NCBI GenBank assembly: GCA_030843315.1
Contig: JAUUPT010000023.1
Coordinates: forward strand, 1 to 56,460
Direction of reading: 5' to 3'
DNA length: 56,460 nt
Source of the DNA: Bacteroidaceae bacterium
Lineage (GTDB): Bacteria; Bacteroidota; Bacteroidia; Bacteroidales; Bacteroidaceae
This document shows, piece by piece, positions 1 through 8,415 of this stretch; positions within the stretch are counted from its first letter, which is position 1; each line of letters opens with the position of its first letter. The translations under genes were made by a program, and so were the position numbers. The notes under the pieces were generated by a model that saw only the letters and a list, made by a program, of their open reading frames with translations, made no database searches and had not been told where the DNA came from.

Positions 1-1472
1 GCAATAAAGATGACAAGACAACTAGAATTTATGAAAGAGAAAAAACAAAACTGAACTGGGGTAATAACAACGCCTACGGCCGCTGGAAAAATGTATTCAG
101 CAGCAAGCTGTTCGGCAACACCACCCTCTCGTACAATAATTACGAGATGAGCCTGGACGGAGCTATGGAAGATATTTATATAGACAATAACCAGCTACGA
201 GACAAGTATCACTACACTTCCCGGTTCAGTTCCGGCATCCGCGACTGGAGCGCACGCATGGACTTCGACTACACACCCATGCCACAGCATCACATCAAGT
301 TCGGAGCAGAATACATCTATCACACATTCCGCCCCGGCATCTCCACCTCGAAGGTGCAGGATATAGATAACGGAACCCTTCAGGAAGATACAGTTTATAA
401 TACAAGCAGCAGCCGGGAGATGCGCGGGCAAGAAGTATCTCTCTATGCCGAAGATAACTTCAACATAGGCGATGACCTCAGCCTGAATGCAGGCGTGCGT
501 GCATCCTTCTTCCATACACAGGGGAAAAGCTACTATTCAATGCAGCCGCGCCTGTCCGCCCGCTACAATATCGGGCAGGGATTCTCGGCCAAGGCATCTT
601 ATACCTGCATGGCGCAATACGTGCATCTGCTTTCGTCCACTCCGTTCTCCATGCCTACCGACCTATGGGTGCCTATTACTAAAGACATCAGTCCGATGTA
701 TGCCAACCAGTACTCCATCGGAGGCTATTACACCGGAATACCGGGCTGGGAGTTCTCAGTCGAGGGATACTACAAGCAAATGAAGCATATACTCGAATAC
801 CAGGACGGCGTGTCTTTCTTCGGCACCTCCACCAACTGGGAAGAGAAAGTGGAAGTGGGCGAAGGACGTTCCTTCGGAGTGGAGTTCATGGCACAAAAGA
901 CTCTGGGCAAGACCACCGGCTGGCTGGCATACACCTTGTCCAAAACCGACCACCGTTTTAAGAATGGTAGCATCAACCAGGGTGAATGGTTTCCCTATAA
1001 GTACGACCGACGCCACAGCATCAGCCTCTGCCTGAACCATAAGTTCAGCGACCGCATCGACGTAGGTGCCTCGTGGATATTCAACACCGGGGGCTGCATC
1101 ACCGTGCCCGAGAAAGCAACGGTTATCATCCGCCCCGACGGCACTACCGAAGAAACCGGCTACATCTCTCACCGCAATAACTACCGCCTGCCCGCCAATC
1201 ACCGCCTGAACCTGGGCATCAACTTCAACAAGAAAACCAAGCACGGCGTGCGGACCTGGAATATCAGCGTTTATAATGCGTACAATGCGATGAACCCGAA
1301 TATCGTTTACAGTGAATATAAAAGCGGATATAATGCCAACAATGATTTCTATGAAAGCATATATCAGGGAAGCAACGGTCAATCTCCAAACAAGGAGAAA
1401 GGAAGAACCACCATCAAGAAACTGACGATATTGCCTTGCATCCCTTCCGTTACCTATACTTACAGATTCTAA
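1..1472 (+). CDS. TonB-dependent outer-membrane receptor, C-terminal part (5' end outside window)
   Basis: The reading frame is open from base 3 with no start codon before the window edge, so this is the 3' end of a longer gene. The visible 490 or so residues alternate aromatic and polar strands with tyrosine-rich turns and end in a short Tyr-Arg-Phe terminus, as expected for the beta-barrel of a TonB-dependent receptor. Stretches such as WLAYTLSKTDH and YDRRHSISL are typical of this barrel family. The gene is followed after 12 nt by a DUF4249 lipoprotein, the usual partner of one Bacteroidetes receptor subfamily, so the two are probably an operon forming an outer-membrane import complex. The plug and any N-terminal domain lie outside the window and the substrate cannot be inferred. 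An internal ATG at 147 is not the real start. Confidence 0.88.
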   Translation, partial: NKDDKTTRIYEREKTKLNWGNNNAYGRWKNVFSSKLFGNTTLSYNNYEMSLDGAMEDIYIDNNQLRDKYHYTSRFSSGIRDWSARMDFDYTPMPQHHIKFGAEYIYHTFRPGISTSKVQDIDNGTLQEDTVYNTSSSREMRGQEVSLYAEDNFNIGDDLSLNAGVRASFFHTQGKSYYSMQPRLSARYNIGQGFSAKASYTCMAQYVHLLSSTPFSMPTDLWVPITKDISPMYANQYSIGGYYTGIPGWEFSVEGYYKQMKHILEYQDGVSFFGTSTNWEEKVEVGEGRSFGVEFMAQKTLGKTTGWLAYTLSKTDHRFKNGSINQGEWFPYKYDRRHSISLCLNHKFSDRIDVGASWIFNTGGCITVPEKATVIIRPDGTTEETGYISHRNNYRLPANHRLNLGINFNKKTKHGVRTWNISVYNAYNAMNPNIVYSEYKSGYNANNDFYESIYQGSNGQSPNKEKGRTTIKKLTILPCIPSVTYTYRF

Positions 1473-1484
1473 AAGAGCCCGAAT

Positions 1485-2651
1485 ATGAAAACGAAAATGA
1501 AATTACACCTTATTATATATATAGCTATCGCCTGCTTCCTGGCAGCCTGCGAAAATGAGATTCCCTACAATCCCGGAAAACAGAAGGCACAAATCATTAT
1601 GAACGCTTTACTTGATGCCGAGCAGACAGAAAATTACGTCTTCCTGCATTTGGGCGAAGGTTACAGCATTGAACATATAAACGAAGCAACACTTTCACTC
1701 TACGTGAATGATAAACTAGTAGAATCACCGGAAGCCATATCACCAAAAGAATTCTACGGCCATTGGGAAGGACTACTTGATAAAGATAGGTATGAAACGT
1801 TACTGAAAAGTATGCGATTCAAAAAGTATCGTCTTACCACCGTTCTGCACCCCGGTGACAACATCCGCCTGGAAGCCACCGCTGAGAACGGGAAATACCA
1901 CGTCAACGCCGAAGTAACCGTGCCGCAACCGATAGAGAACCTGCACGTTGATACCTGCCTCGCCTATCTGCGCGAATATAACGGACAAGTCCTCTACCGC
2001 CAATACAGAATTACCCTGCAAGACCGCCCCGGTGAAAAGAACTACTACCGGCTGGATATCCGGAACAACCTCAACTACCGTGGCGAATACCGCGAATACA
2101 TAACGGACGAGAACGGCGACCTCATTCCCAGCGAAGACGGCTCACACTGGCTCTATAACAAGAAAGACACTCTGTTGGATTATAGCACTACAGAGCTTAT
2201 CAACCGTGAAGACGTGATACTGACCGACGGACACCCCGGCGGCTATGATGATGAAGAGAACGAGTTCTTCCCCACCATCGAGAACAAATACAATATCTTC
2301 AACGACAACAGCTTCAGCAACTCCTCTGCCACGCTGAAAGTCTACACCCCGCACTACAACGGTTATTATCCGATGCTGAATGACTATTCTTCTCCGTCTG
2401 ACATTGATTATGACCAGATATACTATACACATACCATTAGCGTCCGGATACTCACAATATCCGAAGCAGAGTATCGTTATCTGAAAGCTTTGAACTGCCT
2501 GGACGACGGAGATTATGACGAATCATTGATGGAACCCATCAGCCTGCCTTGCAATGTAAAGGGAGGACTGGGTTTTGTAGGAGTGGCTGCGGAGAAGAAA
2601 ATAACCATTGAGTTTCCTGAAACACAGCGATGGGACAGAAGCAACAATTAG
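1485..2651 (+). CDS. DUF4249-family outer-membrane lipoprotein
   Basis: 388 residues. A type II signal peptide with lipobox LAAC puts the lipidated cysteine at residue 22. The rest is soluble and beta-rich, with the DUF4249 opening (a C-E-N-E-I-P-Y-N-P segment after the cysteine), and matches that family over its whole length. DUF4249 proteins are encoded directly after TonB-dependent receptors in Bacteroidetes and probably act as surface partners, similar in position to SusD but unrelated in sequence. Here the start is 12 nt after the receptor stop, so co-transcription is likely. The ligand is unknown. Nothing looks truncated. Confidence 0.85.
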   Translation: MKTKMKLHLIIYIAIACFLAACENEIPYNPGKQKAQIIMNALLDAEQTENYVFLHLGEGYSIEHINEATLSLYVNDKLVESPEAISPKEFYGHWEGLLDKDRYETLLKSMRFKKYRLTTVLHPGDNIRLEATAENGKYHVNAEVTVPQPIENLHVDTCLAYLREYNGQVLYRQYRITLQDRPGEKNYYRLDIRNNLNYRGEYREYITDENGDLIPSEDGSHWLYNKKDTLLDYSTTELINREDVILTDGHPGGYDDEENEFFPTIENKYNIFNDNSFSNSSATLKVYTPHYNGYYPMLNDYSSPSDIDYDQIYYTHTISVRILTISEAEYRYLKALNCLDDGDYDESLMEPISLPCNVKGGLGFVGVAAEKKITIEFPETQRWDRSNN

Positions 2652-2996
2652 CCGGAAAGTCGCATCGGGACATGTCTGCCTGCCGAACAAGCGTCATTGT
2701 CGTTTTGCTCCAAAAACAGCGCATATCAAATCAAACAGACTACTTCTAAAGGACATTTATTACAAATGCATTACATTTTATTCCTAAAAACAGCCGTTTT
2801 CACACCTATTAATTGATATAAATCAAGAAATGAAAGGATAGCCTGCATTTTCCTTTGCGATTGCTTTTGTGTTATAAAACATATTTCTACATTTGCATAG
2901 GTAAAAAGAAAAGCTAAGCGCTTAGATAGTTTTCAATAGGTATTAGATTTATTATTAGGATTAGTTTTTAGGTATAACAATTAAAAAGTAGGTATT
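2652..2996 (+). promoter_or_regulatory. Intergenic region with strong promoter and structured leader for the small secreted protein
   Basis: A textbook Bacteroides promoter is visible: -33 TTTG at 2866-2869, an 18-nt spacer, and -7 TACATTTG at 2888-2895. Transcription would start near 2902, giving a leader of about 95 nt. The leader holds a perfect 12-nt palindrome CTAAGCGCTTAG (2914-2925) and four copies of TAGGTA (2898, 2937, 2969, 2989), the last three extended to TAGGTAT, the last just before the start codon. Bases 2652-2860 are AT-rich and show no gene. Confidence 0.75.
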
Positions 2997-3368
2997 ATGA
3001 AACGTTTAGGATTAACACTCGTAGCAGTGCTGTGTCTGTCTGCTACAACATTTGCAGTAGGCAAACAACCGACCACTGTAAATGCAACTACAAATGTAAA
3101 ATGGGAAGGTAACATCAACGTAGGTAAGTTGAGCCGCTATTTGGACTTGAATGCAAGCCAATATGAAGAAGTAGCAAACATCTGCGAATACTTCAGCGAA
3201 CAGATGGAACGCGCTACAACAGCAAAGAAAGATCAGGAAAAACTGCTTCGCAATGCTGTTTACGGTAACTTGAAGTTGATGAAAAAGACTTTGGACGAAA
3301 AGCAATATGCAAGCTACGCCAGAGTACTGAACGCCACCTTGCAGAACAAGGGTATCGAATTGAAGTAA
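2997..3368 (+). CDS. Small secreted protein of unknown function
   Basis: 123 residues. An N-terminal signal peptide (MKRLGLTLVAVLCLSATTFA) is followed by a short polar linker and a mostly helical region with regular charged and hydrophobic spacing (LSRYLDLNASQYEEVANICE, then LRNAVYGNLKLMKKTLDEKQ). No catalytic motif, metal site or lipobox is seen. The helical part loosely recalls small periplasmic stress or adaptor proteins, but I do not recognise the family. The gene is monocistronic: it has its own strong promoter with a long leader and is closed by a strong terminator, which suggests high or regulated expression. Confidence 0.8.
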   Translation: MKRLGLTLVAVLCLSATTFAVGKQPTTVNATTNVKWEGNINVGKLSRYLDLNASQYEEVANICEYFSEQMERATTAKKDQEKLLRNAVYGNLKLMKKTLDEKQYASYARVLNATLQNKGIELK

Positions 3369-3415
3369 TCTTCACATTCGATAATTGCGGAACGCGTATT
3401 AAGTATAAATAAAAG

Positions 3416-3452
3416 AGGCATTGAACTTTCGGAGTTCAATGCCTTTCTTTTT
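3416..3452 (+). terminator. Rho-independent terminator, probably bidirectional
   Basis: A perfect 12-bp stem (AGGCATTGAACT at 3416-3427 with AGTTCAATGCCT at 3433-3444) closes a TTCGG loop and is followed by TTCTTTTT. On the other strand the same stem is followed by CTTTTATTT, so it can also end the minus-strand DUF2027-Smr gene whose stop is at 3482. Confidence 0.92.
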
Positions 3453-3481
3453 GCGGCAACACCGCCTATTAAATTCTTCCT

Positions 3482-4546
3482 TTATTTTATCGTCACCATC
3501 GTTGCCCCGAACCCATACTCCTGGAACGAAGCATCCTGATGGCGGAAGTTGGGATACTTACGCTTCAACTCGTCCAGCAATGCTTTGCGGAGCACACCGT
3601 CGCCTTTTCCGTGGATAAAGACAATGCGCTGCTCGCGTTTGTTCTTATATTGCTCCAGCACTTCGCGGAACTTATCGAGCTGATAGTTCAGGATTTCGCT
3701 GTTACTCATGCCGCGGGTGTCATCCAGCAACTCGCCGATGTGCAGGTCTATCTCAATGATTTCGTTCTTGCCGCCACGCTTCACAATGGTTTGGGGCTTG
3801 GCAGGAACATCCACCGTTTTCTTCTGAATCAAAACCTCCTGCAACTCTTCTGCCGAAACATATACTTGCTTGATTGGCTGGTCGTCCTTGATAATATCAT
3901 AGACCAATGCCGGCGTTTCAAAGAAATCGGAACTCTGGAAGGTATGCAGTTTATAGAACTTCACGGTGTCGATGCGAATCTCCACGGCAACAGCAGGTTT
4001 CATGGCAAACGAGCGGTTGTCCTTGAAGGCGATGAGCTGCACTGCCACACGTTCGCGGTCGTTCAGTTCCGACTTCTCAAACTCTTCCAGCAGAAGTTTC
4101 GTGTTCGGCTCTATCAGACCGTGAGAACGGGTAGTCCAGGCCTTTCCCTCGGCACTGAGGTAGGTGTAGTACATATAGTAATTGCTGTCATTCACCAGAT
4201 AGGCTTCAAAAGGTGTGGTGCTGACTGCCTTGATGTCCTCCGGAACAAACGCCAGAAATACGTTCAGCGTATCTCCCCCTTTCATTTCGGGTTGGCGATA
4301 GACTGAAACCTCGGGCTTTGCCACAGGCTTCACCTCTTCTTCCGCCTTCTTCTTGTTGGCAGCCGCCTTAGCAGCCGGAGTAGGAACGTTATAATCATCT
4401 GTCTCTATCACCACGCACTCGTGCACGGGCATAGGGATGTCAAAACCATCCGCATCTTCCACCAACACAATGTTCTTTCCCTGAAACCCTGTCACAACAC
4501 CGCCCCCTACTTCACTGAGGAAACGGACTTTATCTCCTATTTTCAT
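3482..4546 (-). CDS. DUF2027 and Smr-domain protein
   Basis: 354 residues, cytoplasmic, no signal peptide. Residues 1 to about 60 form a small beta-rich DUF2027 N-terminal domain (MKIGDKVRFLSEVGGGVVTG). A Lys/Ala/Glu-rich linker and a beta-rich middle domain follow. The last 90 residues or so are a Smr domain, with the IDLHIGEL motif and the HGKGDGVLRKAL motif. Smr domains are nucleic-acid-binding or nicking modules (MutS2, SmrA/SmrB). This architecture is widespread in Bacteroidales and its role is not established. The gene is divergent from queA; a -7 box TATCTTTG lies on the minus strand at 4620-4613. The start is ATG, with no other in-frame start nearby. Confidence 0.85.
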   Translation of the reverse strand: MKIGDKVRFLSEVGGGVVTGFQGKNIVLVEDADGFDIPMPVHECVVIETDDYNVPTPAAKAAANKKKAEEEVKPVAKPEVSVYRQPEMKGGDTLNVFLAFVPEDIKAVSTTPFEAYLVNDSNYYMYYTYLSAEGKAWTTRSHGLIEPNTKLLLEEFEKSELNDRERVAVQLIAFKDNRSFAMKPAVAVEIRIDTVKFYKLHTFQSSDFFETPALVYDIIKDDQPIKQVYVSAEELQEVLIQKKTVDVPAKPQTIVKRGGKNEIIEIDLHIGELLDDTRGMSNSEILNYQLDKFREVLEQYKNKREQRIVFIHGKGDGVLRKALLDELKRKYPNFRHQDASFQEYGFGATMVTIK

Positions 4547-4665
4547 CTTTCTGTTTACTGTTTAGTATTTACTATTCGCGATTGGGAGTGCTATAAAAAC
4601 CCAACCGTCTCGCAAAGATACGCTAACTCAACAAAAAAAGATAGAAAAAAGACGATAAATATCCG

Positions 4666-4673
4666 TACCTTTG
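4666..4673 (+). promoter_or_regulatory. -7 promoter box for queA
   Basis: TACCTTTG fits the Bacteroides TAnnTTTG consensus 23 nt before the queA start codon. No clear TTTG lies at the -33 distance. The divergent box CAAAGATA at 4613-4620 would serve the minus-strand DUF2027-Smr gene. Confidence 0.5.
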
Positions 4674-4695
4674 CCCCCCGTAAAAAAGTAATGTC

Positions 4696-5925
4696 ATGGA
4701 ACAGAACCCGAAACACATTCATATCAGCGAATTCAACTACCCGTTGCCGGACGAGCGTATCGCTAAATTTCCGCTGCCTGTGCGAGACCAATCCAAGTTG
4801 TTGTTGTATCGCCACGGCGAAGTTTCCGAGGATGTATTCACCTCGCTGCCCCAATATCTGCCCGCCGACAGCCTGATGATATTCAACAATACCAAAGTCA
4901 TCCAGGCACGCCTGCACTTCCGCAAAGAGACGGGAGCGCTGATCGAAGTCTTCTGCCTCGAACCGATACAGCCCAACGACTACGTGCTCAACTTCCAGCA
5001 GACGGAGCATGCCGCCTGGCTCTGCATGATAGGTAATCTGAAGAAATGGAAGGAAGGCATCCTGAAACGGGAAATGACCGTCAAAGGCCAGCCGCTGACC
5101 TTGACCGCCGAACGCGGTGCGTGCCACGGCACCAGCCATTGGATAGATTTCCGGTGGGACAATCCCGAAGTGACCTTTGCCGATATTCTGGAAGTTTTCG
5201 GCGAACTGCCCATCCCGCCCTACCTGAACCGCGAGACGCAGGAGAGCGATAAGGAGACTTATCAGACGGTATATTCCAAGATAAAAGGTTCGGTGGCCGC
5301 CCCCACTGCGGGACTGCACTTCACGCCGCGCGTACTCGATGCGTTGCGCGAAAAGGGCGTCGACCTGGAAGAGCTGACACTGCATGTAGGTGCAGGTACC
5401 TTCAAGCCCGTGAAGAGTGAACAGATTGAAGGGCACGAGATGCATACGGAATATATCTCCGTATCGCGCAGCACGTTGCAGAAGCTGATAGCACACGACG
5501 GTAAAGCCGTTGCCGTGGGCACAACTTCCGTCCGCACGCTCGAAAGCCTTTATCATATAGGAATTACGCTTCTTGCCAATCCCGATGCTACGGAAGAAGA
5601 GTTGCACGTCAAGCAGTGGCAGCCATACGAGATGTCTGCCGAAGCGTCTGCCACTCCTGCTGTCGATGCCCTGCAAGCCATTGTCCGATACCTCGACCGG
5701 CACGGGATGGAGACATTGCATACCAGTACACAGATTATCATTGCTCCGGGATACGAGTACAGGATAGTGAAAGCAATGGTCACCAACTTCCATCAACCGC
5801 AAAGTACCTTGCTATTGCTTGTCTCAGCCTTCGTACACGGAGATTGGCGGAAGATATACGACTATGCACTAAGCCACGATTTCCGGTTCTTGAGTTATGG
5901 GGATTCGTCTTTATTAATACCTTAA
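4696..5925 (+). CDS. queA: S-adenosylmethionine:tRNA ribosyltransferase-isomerase (QueA family)
   Basis: 409 residues, cytoplasmic. The family transfers and isomerises the ribosyl part of S-adenosylmethionine onto 7-aminomethyl-7-deazaguanine in tRNA, giving epoxyqueuosine. Family motifs are clear: FNYPLPDERIAKFPLPVRD at the N-terminus, LMIFNNTKVIQARL, AAPTAGLHFT, LHVGAGTFKPV, GTTSVRTLES and VTNFHQPQSTLLLLVSAF. It is about 50 residues longer than the 340-356 aa usual for QueA, with extra sequence in the middle. Some Bacteroidetes carry a longer QueA-like paralogue, so a variant role cannot be excluded. A Nudix gene begins 3 nt after the stop, so the two are probably co-translated. Confidence 0.85.
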   Translation: MEQNPKHIHISEFNYPLPDERIAKFPLPVRDQSKLLLYRHGEVSEDVFTSLPQYLPADSLMIFNNTKVIQARLHFRKETGALIEVFCLEPIQPNDYVLNFQQTEHAAWLCMIGNLKKWKEGILKREMTVKGQPLTLTAERGACHGTSHWIDFRWDNPEVTFADILEVFGELPIPPYLNRETQESDKETYQTVYSKIKGSVAAPTAGLHFTPRVLDALREKGVDLEELTLHVGAGTFKPVKSEQIEGHEMHTEYISVSRSTLQKLIAHDGKAVAVGTTSVRTLESLYHIGITLLANPDATEEELHVKQWQPYEMSAEASATPAVDALQAIVRYLDRHGMETLHTSTQIIIAPGYEYRIVKAMVTNFHQPQSTLLLLVSAFVHGDWRKIYDYALSHDFRFLSYGDSSLLIP

Positions 5926-5928
5926 ACA

Positions 5929-6438
5929 ATGAACAGCGACAACAATCAAGAAATGTTTCCCCTTGTCGATGAACAGGGCAACATCACAGGTGCCGCCACA
6001 CGCGGCGAGTGTCACAGCGGAAGCAAACTGCTGCATCCGGTGGTGCATCTGCACGTTTTCAACTCTCAAGGCGAACTGTACTTGCAGAAGCGTCCCGAAT
6101 GGAAAGATATTCAGCCGGGCAAGTGGGATACGTCCGTAGGTGGTCATGTGGACTTGGGCGAAAGCGTGGAGATGGCCTTGAAACGCGAAGTACGCGAGGA
6201 ACTGGGCATCACCGACTTTACCCCCGAAAGCATCACACACTATGTCTTTGAATCTGCCCGCGAGCGGGAGCTCGTCTTTGTACACAAGACAGTGTACGAC
6301 GGAGAAATATCTCCCAGCGACGAACTGGACGGCGGACGCTTCTGGACGGTGGAAGAAATCAAAGCGAACATCGGAAAAGGAGTATTCACCCCTAACTTTG
6401 AAGGAGAAATAGAGAAGGTGAAGCTCTTGGGAAAATAA
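5929..6438 (+). CDS. Nudix hydrolase
   Basis: 169 residues. A complete Nudix box spans residues 72-94 (G-x5-E-x7-REV-x-EELGI), so the Mg-binding glutamates are present. The N-terminal part (LVDEQGNITGAATRGECH, then LLHPVVHLHVFNSQGELYLQ) resembles the IPP-isomerase-like/YfcD branch of the superfamily, but the substrate (a nucleoside diphosphate derivative or other pyrophosphate) cannot be read from sequence. The start codon is 3 nt after the queA stop, indicating an operon. The protein is cytoplasmic and full-length for the family. Confidence 0.9.
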   Translation: MNSDNNQEMFPLVDEQGNITGAATRGECHSGSKLLHPVVHLHVFNSQGELYLQKRPEWKDIQPGKWDTSVGGHVDLGESVEMALKREVREELGITDFTPESITHYVFESARERELVFVHKTVYDGEISPSDELDGGRFWTVEEIKANIGKGVFTPNFEGEIEKVKLLGK

Positions 6439-6470
6439 TCGCCCCAGCAAAATAATAAATACCCGAAACA

Positions 6471-6577
6471 CTTGACATCGCCTCTCCGATTTCGTATATT
6501 TGCATTCGTAATTCTATTTAGAATTCAATTTTAAATTAGCATAAACGGAGAGGCATTGCTTCTCCGTTCTTTTTTTG
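6471..6577 (+). ncRNA. Candidate small RNA (about 70 nt) with own promoter and terminator
   Basis: A -33-like CTTG/TTGACA at 6471-6477 and a perfect -7 box TATATTTG at 6495-6502 predict a start near 6509. After about 35 nt of AT-rich sequence with an AATTCTA/TAGAATT inverted repeat (6510-6525), a terminator hairpin follows: AACGGAGA at 6544-6551 pairs with TCTCCGTT at 6561-6568, extended inward, then a T run to 6576. No ORF fits between promoter and terminator. The stem-loop could instead simply end the queA-Nudix transcript, but that would not explain the promoter. Confidence 0.45.
6544..6577 (+). terminator. Rho-independent terminator
   Basis: An 8-bp perfect stem plus three inner pairs (one G-T wobble) with a 3-nt loop, followed by TTCTTTTTTT. 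It ends the candidate small RNA and any read-through from the Nudix gene. Confidence 0.85.
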
Positions 6578-6597
6578 TCCACACTACTCCCTATTTG

Positions 6598-6836
6598 GAA
6601 TGACGCACTTCAACTCCCCAAACCACGCAGCTTACCGGATGGAATGACACACCTCAGCAGATGAAATGACGGGCATTTGAGTTGAAAAGCTGCGTGGTTT
6701 TGGTGAAAAGCTGCGTGGTTTCGGGTGATGAACTGCGTGGAAGCAGATGGTGTGTTCGGAGCAAACAGATGATGCGTTCCAGGCAAACAGACCATGTATT
6801 GAGAGCAAACAGACCATGCGTTTCGACAACAGAAAC
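6598..6836. repeat. Array of eleven degenerate 21-22-nt tandem units
   Basis: The stretch divides without gaps into eleven units starting at 6598, 6620, 6642, 6663, 6684, 6705, 6727, 6749, 6771, 6793 and 6815; eight are 22 nt and three 21 nt. Neighbouring units are most alike: units 5-7 share CTGCGTGG, units 8-10 share GCAAACAGA near their ends, units 1 and 3 share GAATGAC. Unit 2 carries AAACCACGCAGCTT, the exact reverse complement of a 14-mer in units 5 and 6. There is no spacer-repeat alternation, so it is not CRISPR. It lies in the 3' region of the fecR operon. Short ORFs crossing it reflect only the periodicity. Confidence 0.8.
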
Positions 6837-6856
6837 GGGAAGCCAAAGCCTCCCGT
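6835..6856 (-). terminator. Possible terminator of the receptor-sigma-fecR operon
   Basis: On the minus strand ACGGGAGGC pairs with GCTTCCCGT (9 bp, one G-T wobble) over a 4-nt loop, 64 nt after the fecR stop. The following T tract (TTCTGTT) is weak, so efficiency is uncertain. Confidence 0.45.
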
Positions 6857-6920
6857 CCGTTAAACTTCCATAAATCTGCTCTTGACAAGAATCGGGTGAC
6901 AACCCGGAAGATGCAGCCGT

Positions 6921-7901
6921 TTATTTACTGACCACTACCTTTCCGCCCTTCTGCTGCACAGTGGCGATGTGCAAGTCGTTCAACGCCTGCAACACCTCTT
7001 CGAGCGATACCTGCCGCGCATAACGGAAATGGATGCGTTGCTGCAACAATGCCGCCGAACGGAATACCACACCGGCATTGTACCATGTGCCTACCGCCTG
7101 CATCACTTCTGCCAGAGGCGCATCGTCAAAGTTGAATTCGCCCTGTGTCCAGCTTTCCGCCGCCACGACCGGAGCTTTGCGGATGCGCAGTTTCTGCTTC
7201 CGCGCCAGCACCACCTGCTGCCCCGGATGCATCTCAACCTGCTCCGCCTCGGCACTTACCCGCACACAACCCTGATAGAGCGTAACGGCAGAAGCGCCAC
7301 TGCCGGGATAGGCACTTACGTCGAACACCGTGCCCAGCACCTGCGTCTGCATCTTTCCGGTGGAAACGATAAAGGGACGGGCAGCATCGCGTGCCACCTC
7401 AAAGCGCGCCTCGCCCATAAGCCGGACAGAGCGCGTGCCCTGCTGCCGGAACGACTTGGGATATTCCAACCGGCTATTGGCACTGAGTACCACGCGAGTG
7501 CTGTCGTCCAGCATAAAAGCGGCTGTGGTGGCGGGCGGAGTTGCCACAGTGACCATGCCGTTTGCCTCGGTGGTGACAAGACGTTCGGGCACGTCGAGAG
7601 CGGCAAAAATCTCTATCTCTTCCGGTGCTGTCTGCCGAAAAACAAATCCAAATAATAAAAGCAGTGCCACAGCAGCCGCCACGGCTCCCGAGGTATAGAG
7701 GCGCACCCGTCGCCGCCGTTCAGCCACTCTTTGCCTGGCAAGGAAGCCTTCCCACGCCCGTTGCGTCTCTTCCGGCGAATGAAGATCGCTGAGAACTTCG
7801 CCGAATGCCTGCTGAAGGCGCAGGGTTTCGGCATCCTTGCTGAATATTTCTTCTTTTCTCTCTTCCATTCTATCTGATATTTCTGAAAAATTATTGCTCA
7901 T
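6921..7901 (-). CDS. FecR-family anti-sigma factor
   Basis: 326 residues. A cytoplasmic N-terminal region (1-66) is followed by one membrane helix (about 70-88, LYTSGAVAAAVALLLLFGFV). Next comes a periplasmic FecR domain (about 110-225, with ARPFIVSTGKMQTQVLGTVF) and a C-terminal DUF4974 domain (about 255-326, FNFDDAPLAEVMQAVGTWY). Proteins of this type hold an ECF sigma factor inactive until a TonB receptor signals across the periplasm. The gene overlaps the upstream sigma gene by 11 nt, so translation is coupled. It is third in a receptor-sigma-anti-sigma operon. Confidence 0.92.
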   Translation of the reverse strand: MSNNFSEISDRMEERKEEIFSKDAETLRLQQAFGEVLSDLHSPEETQRAWEGFLARQRVAERRRRVRLYTSGAVAAAVALLLLFGFVFRQTAPEEIEIFAALDVPERLVTTEANGMVTVATPPATTAAFMLDDSTRVVLSANSRLEYPKSFRQQGTRSVRLMGEARFEVARDAARPFIVSTGKMQTQVLGTVFDVSAYPGSGASAVTLYQGCVRVSAEAEQVEMHPGQQVVLARKQKLRIRKAPVVAAESWTQGEFNFDDAPLAEVMQAVGTWYNAGVVFRSAALLQQRIHFRYARQVSLEEVLQALNDLHIATVQQKGGKVVVSK

Positions 7902-8415
7902 CTTTCGTATTCATCGCTTCGCGAAGCAGGCGCAAAGCCTTCGAGATATGCTTCTTCACCGTGTCGGGACTGATGCCGAGACGTTCGGCAGCCTCCCGGT
8001 AAGTAAGGCGCTCGTAGTAGCAAAGGCGCAACACGATGCAGGTAGGTTCGGGTAAACTGCGGGCAATGCGTTCCGCCTGCTGCAACAGGGCTTCGTGTTC
8101 GCGGTAATTGCTTTCCGCATCCGCCCTCGTAGCTTCACGCAGGGCTTCCAGATTCGCCTGTTCCACTTGCAGATGCTTCAGGCGGTTGAGAGCCGTATTG
8201 CGTACGGCGGTGTAAAGGTAACCGCCGCAGTCCGTCGCATCCAGCGCCTCGAATTGCCGCCACGCCTGTTCCATCACCTCGCCCACCACATCGCACGCCT
8301 CGTCCCTATCGCCCATCAACTGGACGGCATAACGGAGCAGACGCGGATAATGCGCGGCAAACACCTGCCCGAAGGCCTCTTGTTTTTTGCTTTCACGATG
8401 GAACAGATGAATCAT
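7891..8415 (-). CDS. ECF-type RNA polymerase sigma factor
   Basis: 174 residues. Region 2 covers about residues 17-80 (YPRLLRYAVQLMGDRDEACD, then YLYTAVRNTALNRLKH) and region 4 about 118-168 (RLTYREAAERLGISPDTVKKH, a helix-turn-helix). The size and sequence fit the Bacteroidetes ECF group that works with FecR anti-sigma factors. Its ATG overlaps the stop of the receptor gene by one base (TAATG on the minus strand) and its 3' end overlaps fecR by 11 nt, so all three genes are translationally coupled. It likely activates its own operon when the receptor is loaded. Confidence 0.92.
   Translation of the reverse strand: MIHLFHRESKKQEAFGQVFAAHYPRLLRYAVQLMGDRDEACDVVGEVMEQAWRQFEALDATDCGGYLYTAVRNTALNRLKHLQVEQANLEALREATRADAESNYREHEALLQQAERIARSLPEPTCIVLRLCYYERLTYREAAERLGISPDTVKKHISKALRLLREAMNTKDEQ

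Noticed and set aside
6598..6836. CRISPR array
   Set aside because: Units are contiguous and drift gradually; there are no unique spacers between identical repeats and no cas genes nearby.
6610..6902. Short overlapping ORFs rich in repeated peptides across the repeat array
   Set aside because: The repeats in the peptides only mirror the 22-nt DNA period; no ribosome-binding site or promoter.
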